Shown in pieces: positions 45,541 through 55,028 of a DNA stretch of 64,000 nucleotides. The notes beneath the pieces are model-generated. The model worked only from the letters and a program-made list of their open reading frames with translations, did not search any database and was not told where the DNA came from. Origin of the DNA: Modicisalibacter coralii (GTDB lineage: Bacteria > Pseudomonadota > Gammaproteobacteria > Pseudomonadales > Halomonadaceae); contig NZ_QWBW01000015.1 of the NCBI RefSeq assembly GCF_004117855.1, forward strand, positions 62,001 through 126,000. Reading direction: 5' to 3'. The translations under genes were made by a program, and so were the position numbers. The stretch's first letter is position 1. Every line of letters starts with the position of its first letter.

Positions 45541-47150
45541 GCCGCCTGCCTCGACAAGGTCGCGTAGTCGAGCGGTTTTTGTGACCAGTCCGAGCGATGA
45601 CTTGTCATCCATAGAAGACGAACGGCGTTATACCCAGAGCCTGACGGGTGTCTAGAAGATCTGGGGCGATTCACATTGCCAGAATCCACCAGCGTTAGGG
45701 CCTGCTCTTCCAGGTCCTTAAGGATGAGGATCTCGGCCTCCAGCTCGGGGACGGTCTCGGCAGCAGTGGCCTGGTCTACCACTTGCTCGGCGAAGAGTTC
45801 GTACTCCTCGGCGCTCAGCTCCTCGTCCAACTCATCCATGTTGTCAGGCAGATCGATCTGCTTCTGGACGGCATAGGTGCCCAGGGTGGAAGCGATCTTG
45901 CCTTCGCGGACCGACTGGCCGCGGGCCATCAGATTCATCTCGTTGAGCTTGTCTTCCAGCTTGCGCCGGCGGCGCTTGAGCGATTGGTAGATCGCCTCGG
46001 GGCTTGATGCCAATCGCCGCTGCAGCTGGGTCAGCGCGAACCCCACGGTGCCCTTGCGCTTGCCCGACAGCTCATCGGCACGGTTCATCTCGTTGCGCAC
46101 GTAGTCGGTGACCTGCTCGTAGAGCTCGGCCTCGGCGTCGGAGAGGTCGTAGTTGGCGGTGTAGGCGCGACGTTCGGGAAACAACGGGGTGCCGTCGAAC
46201 TTGAGCAGCTCTTCCTTGACCATGCGCCGCATCATGTCGGAGACGTCAACCTTGTGCGCGCCTTCGCGAAACTTGCCGTAGAAGCGGTCGCTGTCGATCA
46301 GCGACAGCCAGATCTGGAAGTCCTCTTCCTTGCCGTTGTGGGGCGTGGCGGTCATCAGCAGGAAGTGGCGGGTGATCGACCCGAGCAGCTCGCCGAGCTG
46401 GAAGCGCTTGGTCTTGTTGATCTTGTTACCGAAGTAGTTGGCCGACAGCTTATGGGCCTCGTCAACGATGATCAGGTCCCACTCGGTGTTGGCCAGCTTC
46501 TCCTGGAGCTGCTCATTGCGGGAAAGCTGGTCCAGGCGGCAGATCAGCTGATCCTGCTCGTCGAAGTAGTTGCCGGAGGCGCACTGCTCCTGTTTCTCGC
46601 GGCTGAAGATCTCGAACTGCACGCCGAACTTCTCCAGCAGCTCATCCTGCCACTGGTCGGTGAGCCCGCCTGGGGAGACGATCAGGATGCGCTTTGCGTC
46701 GGCGCGCATCAGCAGCTCACGGATCAGCAGGCCGGCCATGATGGTCTTGCCGGCGCCGGGGTCATCGGCCAGCACGAAGCGCAACGGCTGGCGGGGCAGC
46801 ATGGCCTCGTAGACGGCAGAGATCTGGTGGGGCAGCGGCTCCACGTTGGAGGTGTGCACCGCCATCATGGGGTCGAACAACGCCGCCTGACTGATGCGAT
46901 AGGCTTCGAGGCCCAGCTTGAAGTCGGCGCCGGGGGCATCGAAGGCCCAGGGGCGGCCGGCTTCGGCCAGTGAGAGGTTGGGCTCATTGTCACGGAACAG
47001 CATCTGTTCGTGAACGGCGCCCTGACTGTCCTTGAAGTAGACAGTCAGCGCATCGGTACCCACCGGTACCACCGCCACGACTCGGACCACCTCATCGGGC
47101 CTAATACCGCGGACCTGAGCGTCCTGCTTGATGTCTTCCAGCTTCAGCAT
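45537..47150 (-). pseudogene. SNF2-type helicase of a defence operon, 3' truncated
   Basis: The first about 495 residues are a well-kept SNF2/RapA-type helicase: [20 protein letters not shown] start, Walker [18 protein letters not shown] box [15 protein letters not shown], motif [13 protein letters not shown]. The second RecA domain (motifs V-VI) and C-terminal region are missing. After SGNVNRPR about 45 residues of foreign frame lead to a stop. Homologues of this type occur in DISARM-like and methylase-linked defence operons. The break resembles an IS3-type terminus (TGAATCGCCCC) but no IS remains. Start 47150 after GGAGGGAA. Confidence 0.75.
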
Positions 47151-47175
47151 GCAGTTCCCTCCGCACGAAGGCGCG

Positions 47176-48081
47176 TTATACCGGCTCGGCCTGATCGTAA
47201 CCAGGGGCCAGCTGAAGATTCTTAACCCCATACAGGGCCGGGGCGTTGGCCAGGGCCAGCTGGTACTCCGCCCCTTGCAGCGAGTGATCGGACGAGCAGT
47301 CGACGTTCCAACGCCGCAGCAGGTAGCCGGCCAACGCAGCTCGCAGCTCCACAGTCAGCTTGCCTTGCTGCATGCCGTAGTCGCGCTCGATGGCCTGGGG
47401 ATGACGAATCCCAGGGTGAGGCACCAGTTCCAACTCCACGAAACGATTCCACTGACGGTCATGCAGGAGGCTCTCATGCTCCTGAGCAGCACTCTGCTCG
47501 AGCACAGACACTGTCAGAAGGCGGGTGAGCACGAAGTCGCGAAACTCACCGGAGTGACGATCGAAGGCCCGCACGTGCCAACGTAAGCCGTTGTCGACCA
47601 AGGTGTGCGGCACGATCTCGCGCTCTGTCTCACCACTAGAGAGCGACACATAGCGAATCGAGAGCGCACAGCTCTTGTGCATGGCCTCGCTGACCGCCGC
47701 TACCAGGACCAGATCCGGCTGATTGAGCTGATCGGCCATCTCGCAGCACACCGAGGTCGGCAGCGTTCCCAGGAAGCCATCACCATGTCCCTGGCAGAGG
47801 GTAGCCAGGGTGCGGGTGGTGTCGTAGTCGAACAGCGGCGTGAAGGAGCGAGCTCTCACATGCAGCCGCTTGGACTTGTCATAAACGATGTTGGCCGGCG
47901 CCAACTCGTGATAGAGCGCGAAGTCCTTGGTGGCCTGCGTCGGCGCGATGGCGAAGCGCTCCATCAGGTCACCGCGCCCCGCCTCACCCTTGAACATGAG
48001 GGTGAAGTCGATATGGGCGAGACGCTCCCGCTGCGGCGTGGAGAGCGACGCCAGCGAGATGGGCTGGTGTGATGCGTTGGG
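47176..48081 (-). CDS. WYL-domain transcriptional regulator (BrxR/CapW type)
   Basis: A 301-residue protein with an N-terminal winged HTH ([33 protein letters not shown]) and a central WYL domain in which the usual W-Y-L is WHV ([20 protein letters not shown]), then a C-terminal extension (WCX). Such regulators stand at the head of BREX, CBASS and other defence operons and repress them. It is 25 bases upstream of the helicase. GTG 48081 has AAGGAGG upstream and is preferred over longer starts. Confidence 0.8.
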   Translation of the reverse strand, partial: PNASHQPISLASLSTPQRERLAHIDFTLMFKGEAGRGDLMERFAIAPTQATKDFALYHELAPANIVYDKSKRLHVRARSFTPLFDYDTTRTLATLCQGHGDGFLGTLPTSVCCEMADQLNQPDLVLVAAVSEAMHKSCALSIRYVSLSSGETEREIVPHTLVDNGLRWHVRAFDRHSGEFRDFVLTRLLTVSVLEQSAAQEHESLLHDRQWNRFVELELVPHPGIRHPQAIERDYGMQQGKLTVELRAALAGYLLRRWNVDCSSDHSLQGAEYQLALANAPALYGVKNLQLAPGYDQAEPV

Positions 48082-48217
48082 CACCCGCGGGCCTCCTTGG
48101 CGGCGACTGTGCCCAAGCAGGCACAACCTAACAAATAGTGATAGGCAGCATAGTAGCAGCTAACACTCGCCCTGCCGAGCCATACCACCTCGGCGGACAA
48201 GCACTGCTTCGCTGGCA

Positions 48218-48487
48218 TCAATGCCGCTGACCGGCTTGCTGACACAACCACGCATCAACCTCCTCTTCTAGCCATGCCACGGCTCGGCTGCCCAGCTTGA
48301 TCTGCTTCGGAAATGTGGGGTCGAATGCCGCTGACCCTGGGTCCAGCTTGCTGTAAATAGTCGATCTCGACAGCCCTGTACGAAGGATCAACTCACTGAT
48401 TCTCAATACTTTTTTTGGCCTATGCGGCACATCATGCCCCGATGCCATAGCCCTATTGGTTTGGGTGTTGATTGCTTGCTGTGCCAT
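48218..48487 (-). CDS. AlpA-family prophage/island regulator
   Basis: An 89-residue protein with a MerR-like winged HTH: VLRISELILRTGLSRSTIYS, then FPKQIKLGSRAVAWLEEEVD AWL. This is the AlpA family, which activates excision of CP4-57-like islands. GGAAAG precedes ATG 48487; ATG 48448 is another option. Confidence 0.85.
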   Translation of the reverse strand: MAQQAINTQTNRAMASGHDVPHRPKKVLRISELILRTGLSRSTIYSKLDPGSAAFDPTFPKQIKLGSRAVAWLEEEVDAWLCQQAGQRH

Positions 48488-48821
48488 TGCGCTTTCCTTA
48501 CTTCAGAGGTGACCTGGTTGAATTTTCCAGCATCATGCGGCTTCGCTGGATGACAATCAGATCATCCCAGGACGGCGAGGCTCTCTCTGCACGGCTGCTA
48601 AAAATCGCCGCTCCATCAAGCAAAGGCATTGACATTCCATTAAAAACATGGATGACGGAATAGCCGCAGTCATAGGAACGCCCTTGTCAAAAGACCCTAC
48701 GAGCATGGAAACACAGCACCTCTACATGGTAATTTTGAAATGCGGCTTGATTCACTTTTCCAATTGTGACTCCCATCATAAAGCCCAAGCATTTCAAGCA
48801 ACATAGAAGAGGAATTCCTTC
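48488..48821. other. Intergenic region, no gene recognised
   Basis: About 330 bases between the divergent AlpA gene and the unknown gene at 48822. AT content rises toward the latter. Only short frames without ribosome sites occur. Confidence 0.4.
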
Positions 48822-49574
48822 ATGGACGATCTAATTCTCACCATCTATCGTCGTAGTAAGGATTTATTGACCGAGATTCGCCGAAGCCATTCCAACATGG
48901 ATCATCTCGACTTCATGGCGAACATGCAAGATATGGTCAAGCGTATGGCGACTGGTCAGATAGATCCTAAAAAAGATTGGGAAGAAGAGCTTCGCGCAAG
49001 CCAGAAACAAGAAACTCTAGACCAGCTAGTTGATAAGTATTACGATGCTGCCCTCTGCCAAGCAGTTTATGTCAGCATCTTGTACGAACGAGACATCGAC
49101 TTAATAGAGTCCAATGACAGCGGAAGGGTGAAGGAAGAGAAGATAAAAGAAAAAGGACGCGAGATGCTTACCGCTTTGGAGTGGGCTAATCGATACTGGT
49201 CAGCTTTTCATATTCTCACACAAGTCCGGGATAAGGACTATTCCCAGCGCTCTAAAAAAGCCCATGAGGCCAAGCGAGCGAAAGAGGATGAAGTGTCGAT
49301 ACTGCTCCGCTCTTTAGTACGCAGCAAACTGAAGAAGCGCCCGCCCAACGGCTGGCCTGAACCGGTAGAGACTGCCACAACCATCGCCGACGACTTAATT
49401 CCGTTGATTCAAGATCAGGATTTCCCCCTGCCTACTGACCGGGACAAGCTGATGGACAAGATACACCAGCTCATCCTCAAAAACGAGCACGTCCTCAAGG
49501 ATTTTCAAGATAACGCCAACAAGAAAGTCAAGTTCGCCAAAATCACTAAGATGAACGTAACATTTGACCAATAA
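48822..49574 (+). CDS. Protein of unknown function, charged and helical
   Basis: A 250-residue protein with no signal peptide, membrane segment or domain I recognise. It is rich in Lys, Glu and Asp and looks mainly helical, with an RSKKAHEAKRAKEDEVSILL stretch in the middle and a basic end (NKKVKFAKITKM). AGAAGAGGA precedes the ATG. It is AT-richer than its neighbours, stands alone between alpA and a shared terminator, and is convergent with the YfjI gene: a typical accessory position. Confidence 0.6.
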   Translation: MDDLILTIYRRSKDLLTEIRRSHSNMDHLDFMANMQDMVKRMATGQIDPKKDWEEELRASQKQETLDQLVDKYYDAALCQAVYVSILYERDIDLIESNDSGRVKEEKIKEKGREMLTALEWANRYWSAFHILTQVRDKDYSQRSKKAHEAKRAKEDEVSILLRSLVRSKLKKRPPNGWPEPVETATTIADDLIPLIQDQDFPLPTDRDKLMDKIHQLILKNEHVLKDFQDNANKKVKFAKITKMNVTFDQ

Positions 49575-49593
49575 CCAAGACACCATACGGCAA

Positions 49594-49618
49594 AAAGCGC
49601 CGCTGCTAGCGGCGCTTT
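49594..49618. terminator. Bidirectional terminator
   Basis: Perfect 11-bp hairpin AAAGCGCCGCT / AGCGGCGCTTT with a 3-base loop, flanked by A-rich and T-rich tracts on either side. It serves the unknown gene on the plus strand and the YfjI gene on the minus strand. Confidence 0.85.
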
Positions 49619-49630
49619 GTAATAAAATCC

Positions 49631-51115
49631 TCAAAAACCTCTGGCACTAGGAATCGGCTGTACCTGAGGATATAGGTTAATAAACTTGGTTTTACCTTGC
49701 ATGAAGAGATCTACTTCCCCATACGACATCAACACCTCTATAGCTGCCTGTAATCGCTTTTTATTGCGAATTGGATTGGGACCACGCTGGCGAACGTCAT
49801 TGTAGCGAATGACTTGGTATCGGCACTGCCGGACTTCATTCAAGTACTCGCTCAGCAACTGAGCATCTAACTCCTCTTGCGGAGGTGGAACAAAGATCTG
49901 CTGAAAGTAGTTTGAGTACCAGCTACAGAGCTCTATCGCTTGCCGCAAAGAACGAATTCCAATCTTGCCTTCCTCGTCGCCCCCCTCCTCATCCTCCTCT
50001 AGAAGATGGAGAAGTGCGGCGACACGGGCAATATTCTCCGCAAGCTTGTTAGCATGATCAGGCACTAAGAAAAACCGCTCCCCAAAAGCGAGCTGAGCCT
50101 CAATTTCATTATGGACCTTAACCCAGCACTCATGGGCCTCAGCTGAAAATTCGAGGGCACGACGTTCATGTGGAATGTTCTCAGTCAAAACTAAGTTTTC
50201 CAGCACCAAGCTTGCGAGACGTTGTCGAGCCATTTCCCAAGCATCCCAACTCACCTGATGATGCGCATCCATAAACCGAGACCCCTGCAGGGAAGCCGGG
50301 CAACACACGAGAAACCGTCCCCATAGACCGGATTCTCGCTCACGCTGACCATGCTGCTCCAAGTGAGATTGCATTACCCCTGGTTGCACCAGCATCATTA
50401 TGCTTAACCGTGCGTTATCCAGAGTCACACCACCAGATGTAGCACGCGCAGTCGTAATGGTACCACCACTCCATAGCGTGTTCAGTTTACCCAACTCTCT
50501 AAACAAAGCACTCTTCATGGCCGTATGACCTTCATCGGTAACGACGCTAGCTGAGGAGAAATCCTCATGAAGACCTTTGAAAACAGCTTCGGGTGTTGCA
50601 TCTTCATAGACCATCGCCATTTCCTTTGGCCTCTCCGGCTTCCTTTCGTATAGTTCTTTAAGTTCGAGACTTTGCTTATCGGTACGAGAGCCTTTCGTTT
50701 TGTTCCGATAGATTTGTTCTGTTAACGATTTTTTCTCTGCAAGCCACTGACTTTGCTCGGCCTGGTATAGCTCCAGATTCTTCGCATATTCACTTCTCTG
50801 CTGGCGTTCCAGATCATTAATAGGCGACATCACCCGGTTTAATAGTGCTGACTTTCGCTCTCCAGGTGGTGCGATGATATTGATCGCCAGAGAAAGTGGC
50901 TTCAGGTTGCCATAGGGCATGCGCACGTCATGTGTGCCTTGACAGGCGGTAGCCAAAGCACCAAGAAAAGTGAGACCAGCCATATCAGGTGGTACCTGTA
51001 TATTGCGGCTCAGCTCTTGAGTGGCTTCCCAAAACAGCGACCCTTCCATAACTGCAGCATCGAACTCCCCGGGCCCCGGCAGAAGGGGGCGTTTGAGTCT
51101 GAACGGGTTGTGCAT
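49631..51115 (-). CDS. YfjI-type DUF3987 protein (island replication/primase-associated)
   Basis: A 494-residue protein. DUF3987 features: FLGALATACQGTHDVRMPYG, APPGERKSALLNRVMSPI (a P-loop variant), a long Lys/Glu coiled coil at about 110-160, VYEDATPEAVFKGLHED, VVTDEGHTAMKSALFRELGK (Walker B-like). YfjI of CP4-57 is the relative. Probably a helicase- or primase-associated ATPase. ATG 51115 follows AAGGAGCC; a longer frame begins at 51250 without support. Confidence 0.75.
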   Translation of the reverse strand: MHNPFRLKRPLLPGPGEFDAAVMEGSLFWEATQELSRNIQVPPDMAGLTFLGALATACQGTHDVRMPYGNLKPLSLAINIIAPPGERKSALLNRVMSPINDLERQQRSEYAKNLELYQAEQSQWLAEKKSLTEQIYRNKTKGSRTDKQSLELKELYERKPERPKEMAMVYEDATPEAVFKGLHEDFSSASVVTDEGHTAMKSALFRELGKLNTLWSGGTITTARATSGGVTLDNARLSIMMLVQPGVMQSHLEQHGQRERESGLWGRFLVCCPASLQGSRFMDAHHQVSWDAWEMARQRLASLVLENLVLTENIPHERRALEFSAEAHECWVKVHNEIEAQLAFGERFFLVPDHANKLAENIARVAALLHLLEEDEEGGDEEGKIGIRSLRQAIELCSWYSNYFQQIFVPPPQEELDAQLLSEYLNEVRQCRYQVIRYNDVRQRGPNPIRNKKRLQAAIEVLMSYGEVDLFMQGKTKFINLYPQVQPIPSARGF

Positions 51116-51426
51116 CTCCTGGCTCCTTATGGCTGTGTGTTTGCACGGGCTATCAGTCGCCGTGCCTGGCCAAGAGTGGACCCCATGCCAACATCCTTGG
51201 AGGGCCTTGCTAAAAGCCAGGGTTAAATCATGCAAAGCCATTGACATCAAGGAGAGTCTATGGCAGAGACCTGCTCTTTTTTCTGGTCATCAGAACCTGA
51301 TTTTTGCTATTTCTGCTATGGAATAGCAGTCATAGCGCGTATTGGGGCCAGATGACGACGTGATTCTCTGGTTGTCGCTCCAATTGGGCTGCCAACAGCG
51401 ACCAAGACTTTGGTCGATGCATGGCG

Positions 51427-51852
51427 TCAGAGCACCTCCTGGAGGCGCTGCTGAAGAAGTGCCTTGGCCGGCCCAGATGGAAGCCTACGCTCCTGCTCCC
51501 AATCCTGGAGGGTTCGCGGGCTGATTCCTAACTGAGCAGCAAACTCTCTCTGAGTCAGTCTTTTCTTGTGACGCAAAGAACGCATGGCACTGACCAACTC
51601 CTCGACTGTTATTTCAGCCTGTGTGGTTGTGTTTTGATAACATTGAAGAACTGCGTCCGATGAAATAGGGTTAGCTGTGGAAACTAATTCGGAAGTTTGA
51701 GAGAAAGAATGTGTCAGCGACTGCGCAGGACATGATCTCGCCTTTTCACGAATCGGCAATCCTGACTTCGCCATGACTCTATCAGCATGCTCTGGGAACC
51801 GCTCTCGCAGAGAAGCAGCAAATAGGTCTTCATTATGGAAACCTTGCGACAT
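51427..51852 (-). CDS. XRE-family regulator with C-terminal HTH
   Basis: A 141-residue protein. The C-terminal 60 residues are a Cro/C1 HTH (SLRHKKRLTQREFAAQLGIS, PRTLQDWEQERRLPSGPAKA), as in HigA-type antitoxins and NadS. The N-terminal 75 residues are polar and unrecognised. AAAGGAGATATCTC precedes the ATG. It lies between the YfjI and Gp2 genes and may control the replication module. Confidence 0.75.
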   Translation of the reverse strand: MSQGFHNEDLFAASLRERFPEHADRVMAKSGLPIREKARSCPAQSLTHSFSQTSELVSTANPISSDAVLQCYQNTTTQAEITVEELVSAMRSLRHKKRLTQREFAAQLGISPRTLQDWEQERRLPSGPAKALLQQRLQEVL

Positions 51853-52034
51853 GAGATATCTCCTTTCCCAGTTGTGGTCAACAGATGGAGAGATAAAAAG
51901 AGGCGACAGAACAACGGCACTGCCGCACATAAGATAGGTCATGCAAGAAAATAATGCTTGACAAAATAACGAGGTACTTTAAGAAGCTTGAATCTCTGAT
52001 TACTCAGAAAACCTCAATTATGATAAATATTTTT

Positions 52035-52727
52035 TTATCTTCGACTAGTCTCAAAAGCATGAACATGGCCGCCGTATTGTTTAGAATGTGCCTTGCAGAG
52101 GTAACTGGACCACTCAAATAGAGCGGGCAAAGCCTGATACCCGTTAGCCGGCTCTAAATAATAGCACGACGTGTTTGAAGAGCGACACAATCTAACTTGC
52201 CCTACTGCGTCCTCTAAGGAAACCTGCAAAGCGCTGGCCCAGGCTTCAGCTACACGCCAGAACAAATTTTTCCCTTCATAATTCCAATTCCCGGGAGTGT
52301 AGTAGGCATGTAGGTTCAACAGTAGTAGAACATGGTAATGGGGCATCCCGTCCTGACTTATCTCCCGTGCACGGGCGTAACGCACACGACAGCCATGAGG
52401 AATACCCTGAGCTTGTTTCATTTTTCTGTCATGAGCAATCTTGGCATTTAATGACTTGTGGAATCGATTAATTGGACCATTGGTAGCGGCATCTTCTGGC
52501 AGAGGCACGCCATGTGGAAGGGTTAAGTCGAATCGACAGGCGAGTACACGCTTATGATCTTCAATGGCTTGACAAATCACACGATACAGGCGATACAGGT
52601 AATCTTCCACCAATGGTCCTTTACTGGTTTGTATTGGCAAAACCACACCAGGCTCAGGTTGATAAATGGGATCGTATATTAGATTTAGGTTAGTATTTTC
52701 GGCAAGACGTGATGGTGCAGGCTTCAT
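52035..52727 (-). CDS. Inovirus Gp2/YagK-YfjJ family protein
   Basis: A 230-residue protein with LACRFDLTLPHGVPLPEDAA, REISQDGMPHYHVLLLLNLH (a His-x-His segment) and FWRVAEAWASAL. This is the YagK/YfjJ C-terminal domain family, related to inovirus Gp2 replication proteins. In CP4-57 a YfjJ gene also follows yfjI. It may start replication of the excised island; the His-x-His could be part of an HUH-like active site, but a catalytic Tyr cannot be picked out. Confidence 0.75.
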   Translation of the reverse strand: MKPAPSRLAENTNLNLIYDPIYQPEPGVVLPIQTSKGPLVEDYLYRLYRVICQAIEDHKRVLACRFDLTLPHGVPLPEDAATNGPINRFHKSLNAKIAHDRKMKQAQGIPHGCRVRYARAREISQDGMPHYHVLLLLNLHAYYTPGNWNYEGKNLFWRVAEAWASALQVSLEDAVGQVRLCRSSNTSCYYLEPANGYQALPALFEWSSYLCKAHSKQYGGHVHAFETSRR

Positions 52728-53303
52728 GATAAAACTCCTTCGTATTTAGTTAACAAGCCTCTTCCCCCAGAGACAATGTGAGTTAGACACTAAACAAGGC
52801 AGCATTGTGACCCTTCATGGTCACATGGGTTTTACTAGCAGCCACCCAGCAGTACATCACCACCAATCAAAAATAATGCATTGCAATAATAATTACTAGA
52901 CAATACTAACTTACCCTAAAATCAAAAACCTCTTAATTGCTAGCCACCCCCTTTAAACAAAACAAAACTACAAGGTTTTACCTGAAATCCTCCTTGCTTA
53001 ATTACTCGCACAATACATCAAGACGATGCATCAAATATTTCGCCATCTTTGTCTCGCTGTGATGTATTTCAGACTGCCTTTCACTTACCGCTCAACCCAT
53101 AATTCAGCGATGTAAAAAAATACGTCTCTGCCGGACCGGGCGCTGAATAGGCGCAAATGAGACCTGGATGGCACGGTGCCGCCGTATAGGATTCCTGGTC
53201 TGCCGGATATTCGAATCAATAATTTTTCAAACCTGTACTACCTCCTTGAAGCCATAGATGGATGGCTTTGATTCTCTTTTTTCTATTTTGAGGAGGCAGT
53301 TCA
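52728..53303. other. AT-rich intergenic region, candidate replication origin
   Basis: About 575 bases between the divergent Gp2 gene and the zinc-ribbon gene. The part 52850-53050 is clearly AT-rich against GC-rich flanks and contains short inverted motifs (ACAAGGTTTTACC... / ...TCCTTGC). No gene is seen. Proximity to the Gp2-like gene suggests an origin for the island, unproven. Confidence 0.35.
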
Positions 53304-53636
53304 ATGACGATGTCTTGTCCCAGCTGTGGCGCATCGCGGGTGGTGTCGCGCCATCATGGTCGGAAGGTAGGTGGCACCACGGGTGCGGTGGCCGGCACCG
53401 CCAGTGGGGCGGCTGGTGCCTGGAGTGGTGCCGAGGCCGGCGCGTTGGTTGGCGCAGTAGGCGGTCCGGTAGGGATCGCCGTCGGAAGCATCGCTGGCGC
53501 CGTCTTTGGTGGATTGGTCGGTGGCACGGCGGGCGGCGTCGCCGGGGCTCGCCTCGGCAGCGAGCTTGATAGCCAGGTGCTCGACAATCTCGAGTGCCGT
53601 GCCTGTGGCCACACCTTTCGCCCCCATGTCGATTGA
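53304..53636 (+). CDS. Split zinc-ribbon protein with Gly/Ala-rich membrane segment
   Basis: A 110-residue protein. A CPSCG pair opens it and CRACG closes it, together a split four-Cys zinc ribbon. Between them are about 60 residues of Gly/Ala/Val repeats (glycine-zipper-like), probably membrane-inserting. TTGAGGAGGC precedes the ATG. First gene of the plus-strand recombination module. Function unknown. Confidence 0.65.
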   Translation: MTMSCPSCGASRVVSRHHGRKVGGTTGAVAGTASGAAGAWSGAEAGALVGAVGGPVGIAVGSIAGAVFGGLVGGTAGGVAGARLGSELDSQVLDNLECRACGHTFRPHVD

Positions 53637-53771
53637 CCCCTCACGGTCCGTCTCACGAGTCCATCGCTGATCGGCGATACCCACACGATTCTTTCTCTAC
53701 TTGCTCACAGTCGGCCTACTCCTAGGGGAGCGGGCCGTTATGCCGTGCTCGACATCCAAGGAGCTTTCCCC

Positions 53772-54740
53772 ATGGCACATCTGATCGAACACATGGCCTA
53801 CGTCGGCGATACCCCCTGGCATGGTCTGGGCCAGCAGCTGTCCCGTCACCAGCCGCTGGAAGTCTGGCGGCAGCAGGCCGGCATGGACTGGCACATCGAG
53901 GAATCCCCGGTGCGCTTCATCACCAATGGCGCGGGCCACTTGGGCAGCATCCACTCCTTCCCGGAGCAGAAGGTGCTCTATCGCTCCGACACCCAGGCCC
54001 CGCTGTCGGTGGTCTCCCAACGCTACAAGGTGGTACAGCCGGAAGAGGTGCTGGAGTTCTACCGGGATCTCACGGAATACGCAGGCTATGAGCTCGAGAC
54101 GGCCGGCGTGCTCAAGGGTGGCCGCAAGTTCTGGGCTCTGGCGCGCAGTGGCCTGGGCGGAGCTCTGAAGGGCCAGGATCAGGTCAACGACTACCTGCTG
54201 CTGGCCACCTCCTGCGACGGTTCACTGGCTACCGTCGCCACCCCGACGTCCGTGCGGGTGGTCTGCAACAACACCCTGACCATCGCCGTGGACGGTACTT
54301 CGCAAGGCGTGAAGGTGCCGCACAGCACCGAGTTCCGTCCGCAGCTGGTCAAACAGCAGCTGGGGATCTCCGTGTCCCAGTGGGACGACTTCATGTATCG
54401 CCTGAAAACCCTGGCCGAGCGCAAGGTCAGCCAGGAAGAAGCGAGGACCTACTTCCAGTCGGTGATCTGCAACGCCGAGGCGCCGCTGGAGGATCCGTCC
54501 AAGCTACCTAACTTCCGTGCCCTCAATCGCGTCCAGAAGCTTTACCAGGGCGAGGGACGCGGTTCTCAGCTGTGCACGGCGCAAGGCACCGCCTGGGGCC
54601 TGCTCAACGCGGTCACCGAGTACGTGGACCACGAGAAGCGTGCTCGCAGCAACGATTACCGCATGGACTCCGCCTGGTTCGGCCAGGGCGCCGGCCTCAA
54701 GGACAAGGCGCTGGAGTCCGCCCTTGCGCTGGTGGCCTGA
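53772..54740 (+). CDS. DUF932 plasmid/phage-type protein
   Basis: A 322-residue protein that starts MAHLIEHMAYVGDTPWHGLG, the hallmark of DUF932/TIGR03299 proteins found on plasmids and ICEs. Later motifs VSQRYKVVQPEEVLEFYRDL and TPTSVRVVCNNTLTIA match. Function is unproven but it usually stands beside ERF/YqaJ recombination genes, as here. ATG 53772 follows AAGGAG; it is followed by a strong terminator. Confidence 0.85.
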   Translation: MAHLIEHMAYVGDTPWHGLGQQLSRHQPLEVWRQQAGMDWHIEESPVRFITNGAGHLGSIHSFPEQKVLYRSDTQAPLSVVSQRYKVVQPEEVLEFYRDLTEYAGYELETAGVLKGGRKFWALARSGLGGALKGQDQVNDYLLLATSCDGSLATVATPTSVRVVCNNTLTIAVDGTSQGVKVPHSTEFRPQLVKQQLGISVSQWDDFMYRLKTLAERKVSQEEARTYFQSVICNAEAPLEDPSKLPNFRALNRVQKLYQGEGRGSQLCTAQGTAWGLLNAVTEYVDHEKRARSNDYRMDSAWFGQGAGLKDKALESALALVA

Positions 54741-54785
54741 ACGGCGCCCTTCGTTCTCCCCCGTCTTTCCCTCACCACGGCATAG

Positions 54786-54815
54786 CGCCCGGCCCATCAA
54801 AGGCCGGGCGTTTTT
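54786..54815 (+). terminator. Intrinsic terminator after DUF932 gene
   Basis: Nine-base stem CGCCCGGCC / GGCCGGGCG with a 7-base loop, followed by TTTTT. It lies 45 bases after the DUF932 stop, within a run of plus-strand genes, so transcription of the next genes may need read-through or a new promoter. Confidence 0.85.
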
Positions 54816-54831
54816 GTTTATGGAGGTACCG

Positions 54832-55017
54832 ATGCAACCACCCATGACATTCGAGATCTGCCATGCCCTGACCCAGCTGACGCGTCAGTTACTCGAGGCT
54901 GGCGAGCAAGCGACCGAGACCCACGTGCTGGCCAAGGGTCAGGTCTATCGCGTGGCCGTATCCCTGGAGCCGGTCCCGACCGAGGAGCTCCCTGACGTCA
55001 TCCAACGCTATCGATAA
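54832..55017 (+). CDS. Small protein of the recombination module, unknown function
   Basis: A 61-residue protein (PPMTFEICHALTQLTRQLLE then EAGEQATETHVL) with TGGAGGT upstream. It is 11 bases before the ERF gene, so probably co-transcribed. No domain recognised. Confidence 0.55.
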   Translation: MQPPMTFEICHALTQLTRQLLEAGEQATETHVLAKGQVYRVAVSLEPVPTEELPDVIQRYR

Positions 55018-55028
55018 CGGAGGCCATC

